DNA of 64,000 nucleotides from Erythroxylum novogranatense (GCA_029891385.1 CM057224.1:29343005-29407004), one strand, 5' to 3'. Positions 12,366-24,005 are shown, counted from the first letter of the stretch. A program made the numbers and translations. Notes: generated from the letters alone by a model not told the origin.

Positions 12366-14313
12366 ATGGAAGGAAGTTCAAATACTCCCGATCAACCTAG
12401 TTCAAGAAGATCTGATGATCCACTTGGGCTCGTCTTGGTGTGGTTCCTGGTCAAAAGAATCATACCATTTGCTTGTTTTGTAACAAGCATTTGAAAGGTG
12501 GAGGAATCACCCGATTGAAAAGACATTTAGCTGGGGTTAAAAGAGATATGGAAGCGTGTAAAAAAGTAAACTTTTGAGTTGTGCTGTTTCTGAAATGAGA
12601 GCTTATTTGGCTGAAAAAAGAGTGAATTGGGGTATTAATGGATGTTCAATTATGTGTGATGGTTGGACGAATAGGAGACAAGAGCCTATCATTAATTTTT
12701 GGTTTATTGTTTTAATGGCTCTATGTTTTTAAAATCGATTGATGCATCGGCCCGATTAGAAATCTTGATACTTTGTTTGGGATATTTGATCAAGTTGTGA
12801 ATGAAGTAGGGTGGAAAACATTGTTCGATTTATTACCGATAATGATTCCGTTTATAAAGCGGCGGGACAAAGGTTGCGAGAACCTATAATTCATTTTTTG
12901 GACTCCTTGTGTTGCATTGCATTGACTTAATCTTTGAGGATATAGGAAATCCTGGTATTTTTGCATTTTTTAGACCATGCGAAAGGCAAAGAAGGTGACA
13001 AAATTTATTTATAATCGTGCATGGGTTTTAAATTTGATGAGAAGGAATTTACCAATGGTAGGAATTTGTGCGCCTCAGCCTCATTGTGACAAAATTTGCA
13101 ACAAATTTCTTATCACTTCAGTCTTTTCTTTTGTTGAGGAAGGAGTTAAGGCAAATGTTTACAAGTGATAAGTGGGTAACATCTCAGCATGCTAGGTCTA
13201 ATGTTGGAATACAGGTTTGTAGTATCATACTGGAAGATAGGAAATTTTGGTCGGCATCTCAATTCGTTATCCGGGTTTGTGAGCCTTTGGTGAGGGTGCT
13301 TCGGTTAGCTGATAGAGAAGAAAAGCCAACAATGGGTTATATTTTTGATGCTATGGAGAGAGCAACGGAAGCAATCAATGCCAATCTGAAACATAAGTCT
13401 TCTTTATACGAGCCATATATTTCAATCATTAATGAGAGAATGAAAAGACAACTTTCTTCTCCATTGTTTGTAGCTGGGCCATTTTTGAATCCCAGTGTGT
13501 ATTTTATACTAGATGTTGAAAAGCAAGCTGAAGTTAGTAGAGGAATGCTTATGACAATTACAACAATTGTTCCTCATGACTCAATGCAAATTGCTTTAAC
13601 CACACAAATGGAGGCTTATAAGTACTCTTATGGAGATTTTAGAATGTCGGTCGCTATTCAACAAAGAGGACTTCTTTCTCCAGGTATTATTTATTTCCTA
13701 TTTCTTATTTGTTGAAATTTATTTATCACTTTATTTTGTTTATAACACTAATTTTGTTTTCTTATAACTTGCAGTTGCTTGGTGGGATCTTTTCGGATGT
13801 AGTGTTCCAGATTTGAGAAAGTTTGCGATTCGAATTTTAAATCAATGTGTGAGTGCAACTGGGTGTGAACAAGCTGGAGCACATTTAAATTTATCCATTC
13901 CAAAAAAGGAATAGATTGGAGCATAAGAGGTTGAATTACTTAGTTTTTGTTCGTTACAATTTAAAGCTTCGGGAAAGGTATGTTATTTTCATTATTAATT
14001 TTTATATAATTTCTTATAATTTTTTAATAATTAAATGTAATTATTTATTAGGACTCTTAGTAGCACAAGTTGTTCAAATGATCCAATTGCGATTGATAAT
14101 ATTGATATTTTGACGGATTGAGTTTCTTAAAAACCCAATTTGGTTGATGTGAGTGATTTGAATGTGGAAGATGATCTTGGATGGGAAAGCATTGACATGT
14201 CATTTGGTGCATTAAATTTGAATGATGATGATGATGAAGCTCCTCTCAATGATGAGGATTTTGTACCAAATGATCGATTAGAATTGATCTTGTTCAATGG
14301 TATCCGCCATTGA
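12366..14313 (+). pseudogene. hAT-family transposase (BED zinc finger, DUF659, hAT dimerisation)
   Basis: It begins MEGSSNTPDQPSSRRSDDP at 12366. A BED zinc finger follows: CLFCNKHLKGGGITRLKRHL. Then DUF659-like text (GCSIMCDGWTNRRQEPIINFW near 12640-12705; ITDNDSVYKAAGQRLRE near 12832-12885), and a long clean stretch 13143-13683 (MFTSDKWVTSQHARS... SVAIQQRGLLSP). Two GT-AG introns fit: 13684-13774 and 13978-14052. The dimerisation domain spans the first (AWWDLFGCSVPDLRKFAIRIL). The acidic tail ends at 14313. Frameshifts at about 12425, 12575-12600, 12730 and 12890-13130, a stop after KKE at 13912, and TGA/TAA at 14118-14130 kill it. The reaction would be cut-and-paste transposition in the nucleus. 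Confidence 0.85.
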
Positions 14314-14964
14314 CGATTGAACTTGTGTTTTTATTTTCCTCTTCTTTTAATTTTACTTGTATTTGATCATTGATGTTTATGTTAAATTATATGTATGTAA
14401 TGTAAATGTAATATTTTGTTTCGAGTTCAACTTACTGATTGCTTATTCGTCATCAACCTTTTGTAATATTTATTGTTCTTTTTATCGGATGTTTTGAATC
14501 TTTTAATGTAAATATGTAATATTATTTATTATAATGATGAAATTGTATGATTGTAATATTTTAAATGCTTTGTATTATTCTTAGTTTTATAATTGTATGA
14601 TGATGATTGTCTTTATTTATATTAATTGTGATTATTATTTATATGTAAAATATTTAAAATTATTGTTATTTCAAATTAATTGTCATTATTATTTATTATT
14701 AAGATTTTTAAAGTATGGTTGATGTAAGCGATAAAGAACTAGTAAAGTATACTGATCAGGATAATATATCAATATAGACTATTTTGTAATTTTAAAAATT
14801 TAGGACTATTTTATAAATTTAAAAATATCCCGAAAGCAGTATTCGATGATGAAATAGAATGCAGATGCTGATTCGTTTGAGCAATCCGATGCAAAGTCGA
14901 TGCGATATTCATTATATTGCTCCGATGTAAAAACACATTGGTGCGTGTGTCAACGAGGTGTTAT
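14314..14964 (+). other. hAT 3' end and adjoining spacer
   Basis: Up to 14919 this is the AT-rich 3' region of the hAT element, about 85-90 percent identical by eye to 44280-44570. 14920-14927 is the right target duplication, and 14928-14964 leads into the right fold-back arm. Confidence 0.7.
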
Positions 14965-15145
14965 ATATACATATATAGATATAAATGTATTGTAAGTTAA
15001 TATATTTTTACAAGACTTGTCCTCCTGTTGTCCATCAATTATTCCAAAATCAACGGACTGAGAAATGTACGTTTTTAACTTTTATTAAAATGGATAAGAA
15101 ATGAAAAAACACTTTGTTATATAATGTTTTCCCTGCTTTCATCGC

Positions 15146-15897
15146 AAAATTTGACCAATCGGCGGGTCCCGGATCAGCATCCACGCCGACAATAGACATA
15201 AGATCCAACTGTAAAATCAACAAAATAATTTAAAAAAAAACAAAAAAAACAAGTCCCCATCGTCGTGGACCGTACGCGTCGTATGCTGAGGCTGGACGCG
15301 TTAATGTCACGCACACAGTATGAAGAGATTCAAAGACCTTTTCTTGAAAACCTCTTTAAAAAAACACACCCAACCAACTGTAACAACAACTCTCGAATGC
15401 TTTTCAGAAAAAAAAAAAACTCAAATGCCTTCCGGCAAGCACACACCTCCAGACACCTACGCTAATATACATTTTCCTCCCCCACTCTGATTACATCTAC
15501 GGCTCTTATTCTTCCACGTTCTTTCCGGACCTCAACCCATTATTTATATCTACCGTTTTCTTCCATTTAACGTTTTAATTAGCTTCCAAGTCATTTTCTA
15601 TGCTTCTCTGCCCCTTCGTCTCCACTCTTACACACATACACACGCGCGCACAAGCTAAAGAACGGACAGGACGACTCGACGTTCTTGGTGAAGGGGATCC
15701 GAACCAACTGTTACAGATCTGAAATAGCTTTGCTCTGCTGCGACCGCACTGGTAAATCAGTTTTTGGTTTATGGTTTAAACAATTATTATTTATTACAAC
15801 TGAAATTATTGGTTGAACTCTGATCTAAGGAAATTGAAATGGTATGTACTGAATCCTACAGTTGAAACGGTGAAGGAGTGTTCAATCGACGGTCGAG
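15146..15897 (+). promoter_or_regulatory. Promoter and 5' UTR of the ANTH-domain gene
   Basis: A TATA-like TATTTATATC lies at 15541-15550. It is followed by pyrimidine-rich sequence (CTTCTCTGCCCCTTCGTCTCC near 15603) that suits a plant transcription start region. A 5' UTR intron is likely: donor G|GTAAATC at 15752 and acceptor CCTACAG at 15861, leaving a 36-base untranslated tail before ATG 15898. 15146-15480 shows no gene; a short ORF there is not supported. No further operator-like motif is claimed. Confidence 0.5.
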
Positions 15898-17856
15898 ATG
15901 GCTCCGAGCACGATCCGCAAAGCTATCGGGACGGTGAAGGACCAAACAAGCATTGGCATAGCTAAAGTGGCGAGCAACAGCGCTCCGGAGCTCGAAGTAG
16001 CAATCGTGAAAGCGACGAGTCATGACGACGATCCGGCCAACGAGAAGTACATGCGCGAGATCTTGAACTTGACCTCGTACTCACGCGGGTACGTTCACGC
16101 GTGCGTAGCGGCGGTATCGAAGCGTTTGGGAAAGACGCGCGACTGGATTGTGGCGCTCAAGGCTCTGATGCTCGTCCACCGCCTGCTAAACGACGGCGAT
16201 CTGTTGTTTCAGGAAGAGATCTTGTACGCCACGAGGAGAGGAACTAGGCTTTTGAATATGTCGGATTTCAGAGATGAAGCTCACTCGAGTTCTTGGGATC
16301 ATTCTGCTTTTGTGAGGACTTATGCTATGTTTTTAGATCAGAGACTTGAAATGATACTGTTTGATCGGAAAGGTAGCGGTGGTGGTAGTGCTCATGGTGA
16401 GCTTGAGAAATATGGAGGAAGAGGTGATTTCAGGTCGCCGCCGCCAGGGCGAGCTTACGAGTATAATGATTATGGAGACTATAGGGGTGAGAGTGGACAT
16501 GGGAGCTATGGAATGAAGACGAGGTCAAGGTCGTACGGAGATATGGCGGATGCAGTTGGTAGAGAGGGGAGAGAAGAGAAAAAGGCAATTACTCCTTTGA
16601 GGGAAATGAAGCCCGAGAGGATATTTGGGAAGATGGGACATTTGCAGAGGTTGTTGGATCGATTCTTGTCGTGTAGACCAACTGGATTGGCCAAGAATAG
16701 TAGGATGGTGCTGATAGCGCTCTATCCAATTGTGAAAGAGAGCTTTCAGCTGTATGGGGATATTTGTGAGGTTTTGGCTGTTCTGCTTGATACGTTCTTT
16801 GACATGGAGTATCATGATTGTGTTAAGGCATTTGATTGCTATGCTAGTGCAGCCAAGCAGATTGATGAGCTGATTGGGTTTTATAATTGGTGTAAGGATA
16901 CTGGTGTGGCTCGATCATCGGAGTATCCAGAAGTTCAGAGGATCACGGGGAAGCTATTGGAGACGTTGGAGGAGTTTGTTAGGGATAGAGCCAAGAGGCC
17001 CAAAAGTCCTGAGAAGAAAGAGGAGATTCCTCCCGCTGTTCAGAAAGAGGAACCAGTACTCGATATGAATGAGATCAAGGCATTGCCTCCACCTGAGAAT
17101 TACGTACCTCCTCCACCACCTCCAGCCGAGCCTGAGGCTAGGCCTCAACAGCCTCAGGTTACTGAAGATTTGGTGAATCTGAGAGAAGATGATGTTAGTG
17201 CAGATGACCAGGGAAACAAATTGGCATTGGCTTTGTTTGCTGGAACTCCTGCTAATAATGGAAATGGATCTTGGGAAGCATTCCCTTCCAACGGGGAGCC
17301 TAAAGTCACCTCAGCTTGGCAAACTCCAGCTGCTGAGCCTGGCAAGGCAGATTGGGAATTAGCACTAGTTGAATCTGCCAGCAACTTATCAAGGCAAGAA
17401 GCAGCTCTGGGTGGCGGGTTTGATCCTTTGTTGTTAAATGGCATGTATGATCAGGGAATGGTAAGACAACAAGTAAATTCTACTCAATTGAGTGGAGGAA
17501 GTGCCAGCAGCGTTGCGTTGCCAGGATCAGGGAAGAGCTCAACTCCTGTGTTGGCTCTCCCAGCTCCAGATGGATCAGTACAGGTTATCAATCAGGATCC
17601 GTTTGCCGCTTCTTTGACTATCCCACCTCCTTCATACGTGCAAATGGCTGATATGGAGAAGAAACAACAGTTACTTGTACATGAGCAGGTGATATGGCAG
17701 CAGTATGCTAGGGATGGTATGCAAGGCCAAACTAGCTTGGCCAAGATTAGTAGTTCAGGGTACATCCCCCCAGGTCCTATGCCAGTGATGCCTTATGGAA
17801 TGCCACCTCCCGGTGGGGTTGGGCCGGCAACTGGATATTACTATACTACTTACTAA
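15898..17856 (+). CDS. ECA4: Clathrin assembly protein, ANTH domain (AP180/CALM type; ECA4/CAP1-like)
   Basis: An intact single-exon gene of 652 codons, the length of the Arabidopsis At2g25430/At4g32285 pair. The N-terminal ANTH domain covers roughly residues 25-160 (LEVAIVKATSHDDDPANEK, LKALMLVHRLLNDGD, RGTRLLNMSDFRDEAHSSSWDHSAFVR). A serine/glycine-rich loop follows, and the second helical half runs about 236-368 (LQRLLDRFLSCRPTG, VKESFQLYGDICEVLAVLLDTFFDMEYHDCVKAFD). The C-terminal third is disordered, with a proline cluster (PPPENYVPPPPPP) and short clathrin/AP-2 type motifs such as DPF at about residue 562. Family role: binds PtdIns(4,5)P2 at the plasma membrane or trans-Golgi and recruits clathrin in endocytosis and recycling. 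Start choice: MAPSTIRKAIG matches the family N-terminus. Codon use is more GC-rich than the flanks. Assignment between the two co-orthologues is uncertain. Confidence 0.95.
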   Translation: MAPSTIRKAIGTVKDQTSIGIAKVASNSAPELEVAIVKATSHDDDPANEKYMREILNLTSYSRGYVHACVAAVSKRLGKTRDWIVALKALMLVHRLLNDGDLLFQEEILYATRRGTRLLNMSDFRDEAHSSSWDHSAFVRTYAMFLDQRLEMILFDRKGSGGGSAHGELEKYGGRGDFRSPPPGRAYEYNDYGDYRGESGHGSYGMKTRSRSYGDMADAVGREGREEKKAITPLREMKPERIFGKMGHLQRLLDRFLSCRPTGLAKNSRMVLIALYPIVKESFQLYGDICEVLAVLLDTFFDMEYHDCVKAFDCYASAAKQIDELIGFYNWCKDTGVARSSEYPEVQRITGKLLETLEEFVRDRAKRPKSPEKKEEIPPAVQKEEPVLDMNEIKALPPPENYVPPPPPPAEPEARPQQPQVTEDLVNLREDDVSADDQGNKLALALFAGTPANNGNGSWEAFPSNGEPKVTSAWQTPAAEPGKADWELALVESASNLSRQEAALGGGFDPLLLNGMYDQGMVRQQVNSTQLSGGSASSVALPGSGKSSTPVLALPAPDGSVQVINQDPFAASLTIPPPSYVQMADMEKKQQLLVHEQVIWQQYARDGMQGQTSLAKISSSGYIPPGPMPVMPYGMPPPGGVGPATGYYYTTY

Positions 17857-18884
17857 CTTTGTTGCAGCCCTATAGACTAATTCTCTTTGTTCTTGTTGAT
17901 GTTTATCTTCGTAGTATTTTTGCGCTTTCTTGCGATTCCTTAAATATGCATTATGTTACTCAGCAATTTGTGCACAAAACAGGAAGGAAAGGGAGTGTTG
18001 AAGCGAGAAACCCATTTCGTGATGTTGAACGTGTGGAGAATTTTGATGTCTTGGAGGCCTGTAATATGAATCAAAACTTCTCTGTGCTGTGTAATATTAC
18101 AATTTCTTTAATATTTTCCATCATCTTTGTCATTGTTGATTTAAAACTGAATTCACTAATTGCTTATATTTTCATCTAGTCGTCACTTTGTATTAAAACT
18201 GTTCTTATCTATTATTATGTGTGGACTATAGGATTAGGATTATATCAGACTCTCTCAATGGGCTGTTTTGAACTGTATTTGAAGAGTGAAAAAGGCTGCT
18301 GCTCCATTCCCTGCTTATGAATGCCATTTTTCTCTGGTTTAAAGAGGTCTACGAAGAGAAATCGCCTTAATTACCATTTTGGGTACTTCGCGAATCATTT
18401 GATATAGGTTTGGTCTTGGTTGATGCCATTTTGATTATTAAACTCTATTCTGTTAATTTGAAGCGACATCCTTAATTTAGCATCTTCTTATTGTTATAGG
18501 TGGCTTAAGTACATGATTGAATTATTTTATTTTTAAAGATTTACAAGTTTTAACCGCAAATGCATGGTGTATCAAATGCATGGTGTATCAGTAGTTAGCA
18601 CTGACAAGTGCGATTGATTCGACGAAGACGGTAAGTACTTGTATTAACTTTTTTTTCTATCATCTAATTGCCGAATTAGGTTGTGAATTTAATTGAAAAT
18701 TAAAGAAAATAAACTAAACTAAAATTGACCTAATAATAAACACGGATAAAGGAAATAATAAGAATAGTCAATATCAAATATGTAGTATCCACATGATATG
18801 ATGAGTCTCTTTTAAGATATTTTAAACCCTACCTTTTTAGGGGACCGCGTTCTCCACAACCGTACCAAGTTGTGAGACATCATC
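17857..18884 (+). other. 3' UTR of the ANTH gene and intergenic DNA
   Basis: The 3' UTR probably covers 17857 to about 18200. There is no perfect AATAAA; GTATTAAAAC near 18190 is a candidate weak signal. A 106-codon ORF here starts right after the stop codon and has no family resemblance. 18200-18884 holds nothing recognisable beyond a direct doubling of AAATGCATGGTGTATC at 18560-18590. Confidence 0.5.
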
Positions 18885-19150
18885 TGAAAATGGGGAGGTT
18901 CTCAGCGTATTTGCTCGTTTTTATGACTTGTTGCTAACCGCCGGCTTCTGACCAACCAATAACAGGCAGCCAGGCATCTTGCCTCCAATAGTAGCTGCCA
19001 TTTCTGTGAGCAGGAGGAGACCACGATGCACGTGGTTCGGGATTGTTCGCGGGCTCGTGGTCTCTGGAGTCATTTCCTTCGGGCGGTGGTAGGTGGGACT
19101 TTTTTCCGTCAGGAGGTCGAACCTTGGTTGGAGTGTAACCTCTCTTAGCA
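18885..19150 (+). mobile_element. LINE fragment (RT-associated zinc-binding domain)
   Basis: One frame reads RRLLTNQ-stop-QAARHL, then CHFCEQEEETTMHVVRDCSRARGLWSHFL. The C-x2-C...H-x4-C pattern with an AR.LW tail is the zinc-binding domain (zf-RVT) found downstream of reverse transcriptase in plant LINEs. Upstream, DGEVLSVFARFYDLLLTAGF-like sequence lies in another frame. An internal TAA and the lack of RT show a dead 5'-truncated scrap with no visible poly(A). Confidence 0.65.
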
Positions 19151-20689
19151 GGCATAATAGAATGGACCACCATTAACCCACATAAACATGAATTTCATGA
19201 CTTGTAAATGTATTGCCCAAAAAGACATATTTCGGAAACATGATTTTCACAATCATGATACATTTCAAATATCATTTTATAAATCATCAAAAAATTTAAG
19301 TACCAAATATGTAGCAATTTCTCAAATCATTTAAGAAGCAATATATGCAACATTTAAGAAGTAATAAATGCAACATTTATAAAGTAGTTGAAAATCATTT
19401 AACTTTATTGATTTAGAAAAACATTCGTGGCTCGTTAACTCTACTATAAACACGTAACCCACTTAATTTCCTTGCTTATAAACTCACTCAAAGATGCCTC
19501 TCCTCTTGCTTTTCTTGATCCCCTTCAACATTGACAAAATTTTCATTCAATAAGAGTACAAATTAAGAACCCATTAAACATATTCACTAAAATTGATTCT
19601 ATAATACCTACCGATGCATCTCCTAAGCTTTGTGAACTAAAACTCTTCCAAAGATTCAAACCTTCAGGCCAATTTTTCATTATCATTTTGATCAGGTAAT
19701 TGAAGAAATTTGATAACACTTTCTTCTATAAAAATGTTTCCCATTGTCTTAAGTTTCTAATGATACCAAAATCATTCAATTTAGTTTAGTAATCTAAAAG
19801 TTATACCCCAAACATTTTCAGATTGTTCTTATACTAGAACAGTATTATATGCTCAACTTCTATCTAGAAATTGAAATTTTTAGAGACTGAATTAAAAACC
19901 AATTTCATCATACAATTTGTAGCTCTATGTCTTTAGTTTACTCAAATAAAAAATCATTCCATTTGGATAACTACATAACAAATTATGCTTAAAATGCCAA
20001 ATCATGTTCAAGTTGTGCAGGAAACTTTGCCGCGGCGAACTTTCACAGGAGCATACGCAGTAAACTTGTTACTGCTACATTTTCTAGCTTTTAACTTCCA
20101 ACATTTCAAATATAATCCATCTTGTACCTAAACCATCTTTTCTACTTCGTTCCTTCTTCATTCTCAACTTCATTTCAACTCAATATCATTCACAAATAAA
20201 TCATGATCTATCTTTGATCATTAACCCAAAAAAAAAGAATATGTGCGTATACCATTCATCAACAATTTGTGAACATTTAACTCTTAACTAACATCAAAAT
20301 ATGTTTCATTCATGTAATCAAGAAGAGTGATGCTTATACTTACTTGTTTATCCATGGCTCCTTCAAGAGTCTCCAAGAACCCTAGCTCCTTCAACATACA
20401 CGAAAATCAACTTTCAAGGTGGACTAGGTTAGGTTTTCATCACAAAAGTGAAGACAAGTAATTATTTGGAGTGGCTAGATGAACGGTGTTAGCAAAGTTC
20501 AACATTGGTGGTTAGGTGGGGAGGATATTGTGAGTGAGAAGAAGAGAAGAAGAAAGCAAGTGGTAGGGAAAATGAAAGACAAAAATGAAACATGCTCTTT
20601 CATATGTAAATGACGTGAGTTTAAAAAGCAATGTAACAATTGCTTGGTGGGTGTCATGACACATGTCATGACACTCCCCACTTAATAAT
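19151..20689 (-). mobile_element. Gypsy-type LTR remnant, minus orientation, with PPT
   Basis: Reading on the minus strand, a polypurine tract TTAAGTGGGGAG (complement of 20674-20686) is followed at once by TGTCATGACA, the LTR start. The downstream LTR body is related to the LTR bodies at 45730-48602 and 54423-57285: shared blocks are 19740-20000 versus 47540-47790 and 20340-20440 versus 48300-48370. The far end is not preserved. There is no coding sequence. Confidence 0.55.
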
Positions 20690-21400
20690 CGAAAATAAAT
20701 GTTATTGCCATCTTGTTTACACTACTACATATTTCTTAGAAATCAGTCTATTTGTCTCCAATTTCTAATCCAATTGTCTCCCAATTTTTAATGACAGTTG
20801 TCATTAAATCTTAACGTCATTTATCAAAATTTCCACAACCATTTGTCATTTATTTCTACCATTATTCATTTATTGTTCTGCACATGACATTTTTTAGTCC
20901 AAAATACCCAAGTTATTTCATAAATTTTCTTAAAATTCACTAAAAATTTTGAATCACTAAATACACTCTCCAAATTAATTTTCAACTTATAAAAACCACA
21001 ATTCTCAATATAATCACATTTATAAACAACTATACCCGGAATGTCAATAAATACATGTACAGTCATTTTAATGTGTGTGATAATCAAATTCACGTGTGTG
21101 TATGCTAACATTATGCATGAGCATGAGATGTATTTTCATAATCTCTCATTGCTATTTTCTCAATTACAGAAATCTAGGATTTTAACCCTTAATGTGGGAA
21201 TGAGATGTTACATAGATGCATTAGAGATAAATTTAGATCTTGCAAAGAAACCCATTTCTTTAAGGTTATTAATTTTCTCCATTATGAATAAGCTGAACCA
21301 ATGTACTTACACACCACTCTTTGGCTCAAAATGCCAATACCACCTATCCTCAGTTGATAGAAACCAATAAACTCAAATAAATATATTCAATTATTAAATC
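20690..21400. other. Intergenic, partly retroelement internal DNA
   Basis: 20690-20860 still matches 48600-48740 (CTATTTGTC(T/A)CC...TTTCTAATCCAATTGT), so it is internal sequence of the same LTR family. 20860-21400 has short ORFs on both strands and no family resemblance. Confidence 0.4.
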
Positions 21401-22809
21401 CTTACCCTTTTCAGAAGCAATATGCCTTTGGTACTAGTGGCAACTTGTCATATAGTTCATTAAGAATGTATTGAACTAGGCTTATTGGTAATGTTAATAG
21501 GTATTGGTTAGGTAATAGGCATGTTTATTGAAAAATGGGCTTTAAATTTTTTGGCTTTCTAAGGCTTTAAGCCTTATTTTATTGGATGGATAATTTTGTT
21601 GATTTTGCAGGTAGAGTAAGCTAGAATGATTTTTTCTAGCTCAAAATAATGATGTTTGATCTTTACAAATTTAGCTTCTTCTAGGATATGAAAATAGTAA
21701 CCTTGGGTCTTTGAAATATTTCAATTCTTGTAGTGCCATCCTTTGTGGAAAATATTGTTTATTTCCTTAAAAAGATCTAGGCCTTAAAACCCATTTTCAA
21801 TAGTCAAAATATTTTGAAAAAGTTCTTTATCAAAATAATTGCTTTGGAAAGCTTTTAGCTTAGAATTATGTAAATCTTTTGAAATTTTATTAACAAAACT
21901 TCTTTTGATTTGGGCTTATGTTAAAAAAAATTCTTGTTGCATTTTTACAACCATTTGTTAAATAATTTTTTTGCAAGCTTTCTCCAATGGAGTCCCTCAA
22001 AGCTATTGTTGACTCTAAGGTTGTTGATAAATGTTGTAACCAATATGAGACGTTTAATCCTTAATGATGAGAACATAAAGGCCTCACCTTATGCTTTAGG
22101 TTGAAAGGGAACAATCTTTTCCTCTTCCAAGATTTCTTTCCATATGTTTATTGATTGTTCTATTGTAGGATTTGGAGTAGATGAGCCTTGTTGTCTTTTT
22201 GGGCTCTCTGTGGCTTTAATTGAAGGAGTTGCTCTTCATATCATTTTTTTGGATTACAAAAACTCTTAGGTGAAGAAGTCTGCAATAGAATTTGCTTCAC
22301 CTTTAATAAACTCAAAATAAAAAAAAATGTTCAAAATTGCTTTCCATCTAAAGAAAATTTGTTTTGAAGCAATATTTTGATCATCCTTCAATCTCTTGCA
22401 AATTTGTAATCAATTTAGAGAAGAAAACTTTGGTTCAACTAATCACCTTGGAACTTTGAAATACATATGACAATAGATAAAAATTCTTTTTTAAAATTGA
22501 GTAATTTCTTTGAGAGAGATTCTAATTTCTTGAAGTTTAATAAATGATTTGTTGTTTTTCATTGGCCTTTTTTTAATATATCTCTATATCCTTGATTGAA
22601 AGCATCTGTTTCTACAATCTTAAAGGCATTGGTCAGCTAAATGTAGGATAAAGATGGCTTTGACCATTTCTTTGATTTGTTTCACTAGGCTAGTGTGTTT
22701 TTTTTGACCAAGGATTTGGTTTTTCTTCAAACCATCACGAAGGTGTTTATAATATGTATTTAGGTTTGAATAAACTCCATAATATAATTTAGGCTAACTA
22801 AAAACCTTA

Positions 22810-23091
22810 TCAACTATTTTTATCAAAGATTTCATTAGGAAATTTGTTGCTAAAATCTAAAGTTCTCCCAATAGGTGTGATTATGCCTTTGTAGAAATAG
22901 TTTCCTAAAAACCTAAACTTAGTTTGGAAAAGGCTAAGTTTTGTTTTTAACACTACTAATCCATTTTCCTTAATGATATGGATGAAAGTCTTGATTTGTT
23001 TGAAATGTTGATCTAGCATTAAGGAGAATATCAAGGCATCATCAATGTAAACAATGCAAATTTCATAATAAAGATTAAATATCTTGTTCAT
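22810..23091 (-). pseudogene. Pararetroviral reverse transcriptase fragment
   Basis: A 93-codon open piece carrying the RT active-site block YIDDALIFS, then QHFKQIKTFI, NGLVV and a KFPNEI segment, in the order and spacing of Caulimoviridae RT rather than gypsy RT. The YIDD box with the two catalytic aspartates is intact, but the frame is cut on both sides. The upstream RT half is out of frame with stops. It is a dead fossil copy. Confidence 0.72.
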
Positions 23092-24005
23092 TATTCTTAG
23101 AAATTTAAAAGGAAGGCATTACATTTTACTCACACTTTCCAAATGGAACAGTAAAACAGATTTTATCCCTCTCTTTATGGTCTATCTAGACTTTTCAAAA
23201 TCCCAATTTTATATCAAAATGAGAAAATTTGAGAATTGTAAAGTTGTTAAAGTAGTTATTTTTTAGTAGGAATTGGATACCTAATCCACCTTTGGGCTTT
23301 GTTGAGAGGCTTATAATTGAACACTAACCTAGATATTCCTCTTTACTTTTTAGAATTTTTGTTCTCTACATAACTCTAGGGATATCTAAAGGGAGAGAGC
23401 ACTTTTTCCTTTAGCAAGTATTGATCTCTTGTTTACAAAATTGCTTTATATTTGTTCATTTTTCCAAGAACTTACCTTCAAAAATATTCGCATCAACTTT
23501 GTAGTTTATCCTAATTGTTGAGTTATTAGTGGCATTGAGTCTATTCTAGCTTTTTTTATTACCTTAATGTGGATTATTCCTCATAGAATGCAATTCAGAT
23601 CAGCTTCTATGTCAATTAAAGTCATTATTTTAATTTGGAGTCTTTTTTAATTCTAGCGATAATCCTAATAAGATATTTTAGGGTCATTATCTGATTAAGT
23701 ATGAATAGGAAGTCTTTGGCTAGTTTTTCAATATTGTTAGCAAGTTTTTGGTTTATCTCGTTATCTAAATCACATAGTTCCCTATTGATTTGTTGAAGCA
23801 GGGTTTTGATTATTTCACTATCTTCCTTTCATTTTTGTTTGAATAATTTCATATCTTGTTTAATCTCCTAGTATAAGCTAGAGAGTGTCAATTTTGAGTT
23901 TTTTCTCTTAGCTTTGTCTAAAATATTTGTTAAATTATATATAGAGGAAGATATTGGAAGGAAGATTTGAATTGAGGCTTCAAATGATTGCTGTAGTTTC
24001 ACTAA

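Larger units (their letters stand above)
9402..14919 (+). mobile_element. hAT transposon, autonomous-type but decayed, 5.5 kb
   Basis: An 8-bp direct repeat CTCCGATG flanks it (9394-9401 and 14920-14927), the length expected for hAT. The ends are CAATGATCCGAGT (left) and, reading inward from the right, CAATATAATGAAT: short imperfect TIRs. It encodes a BED/DUF659/hAT-dimerisation transposase (12366-14313). The last 500 bp is near-identical to the end of a 1 kb element at 43640-44655, showing a family with internally deleted derivatives. The GC-rich pyrimidine stretch at 9580-9930 probably represents the promoter/5' leader of the transposase. Confidence 0.82.
9005..15145. mobile_element. Fold-back (long inverted repeat) element hosting a hAT insertion
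   Basis: Left arm 9005-9175 and right arm about 14965-15145 are inverted copies. Shared words include CGATGAAAG(T/C)AGG, TTTTTTCATTTCTTAT, ACGTACATTTCTC, TTGATTTTGGAAT, ATTGATGGACAACAG and TTAACTTACAATA, each found as the reverse complement on the other side. Arm identity by eye is roughly 80-85 percent over 170 bp. Between the arms the only large content is the hAT element, so the original object was probably a short MITE-like hairpin of under 1 kb. No target duplication was identified. Confidence 0.65.

Noticed and set aside
16506..17444. Several ORFs overlapping the ANTH gene on both strands
   Set aside because: Shadows of a well-supported coding frame; none has its own motifs.
17859..18179. 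106-codon ORF directly after the ANTH gene stop
   Set aside because: Lies in the probable 3' UTR, starts two bases after the stop codon, and has a composition like the AT-rich flank.
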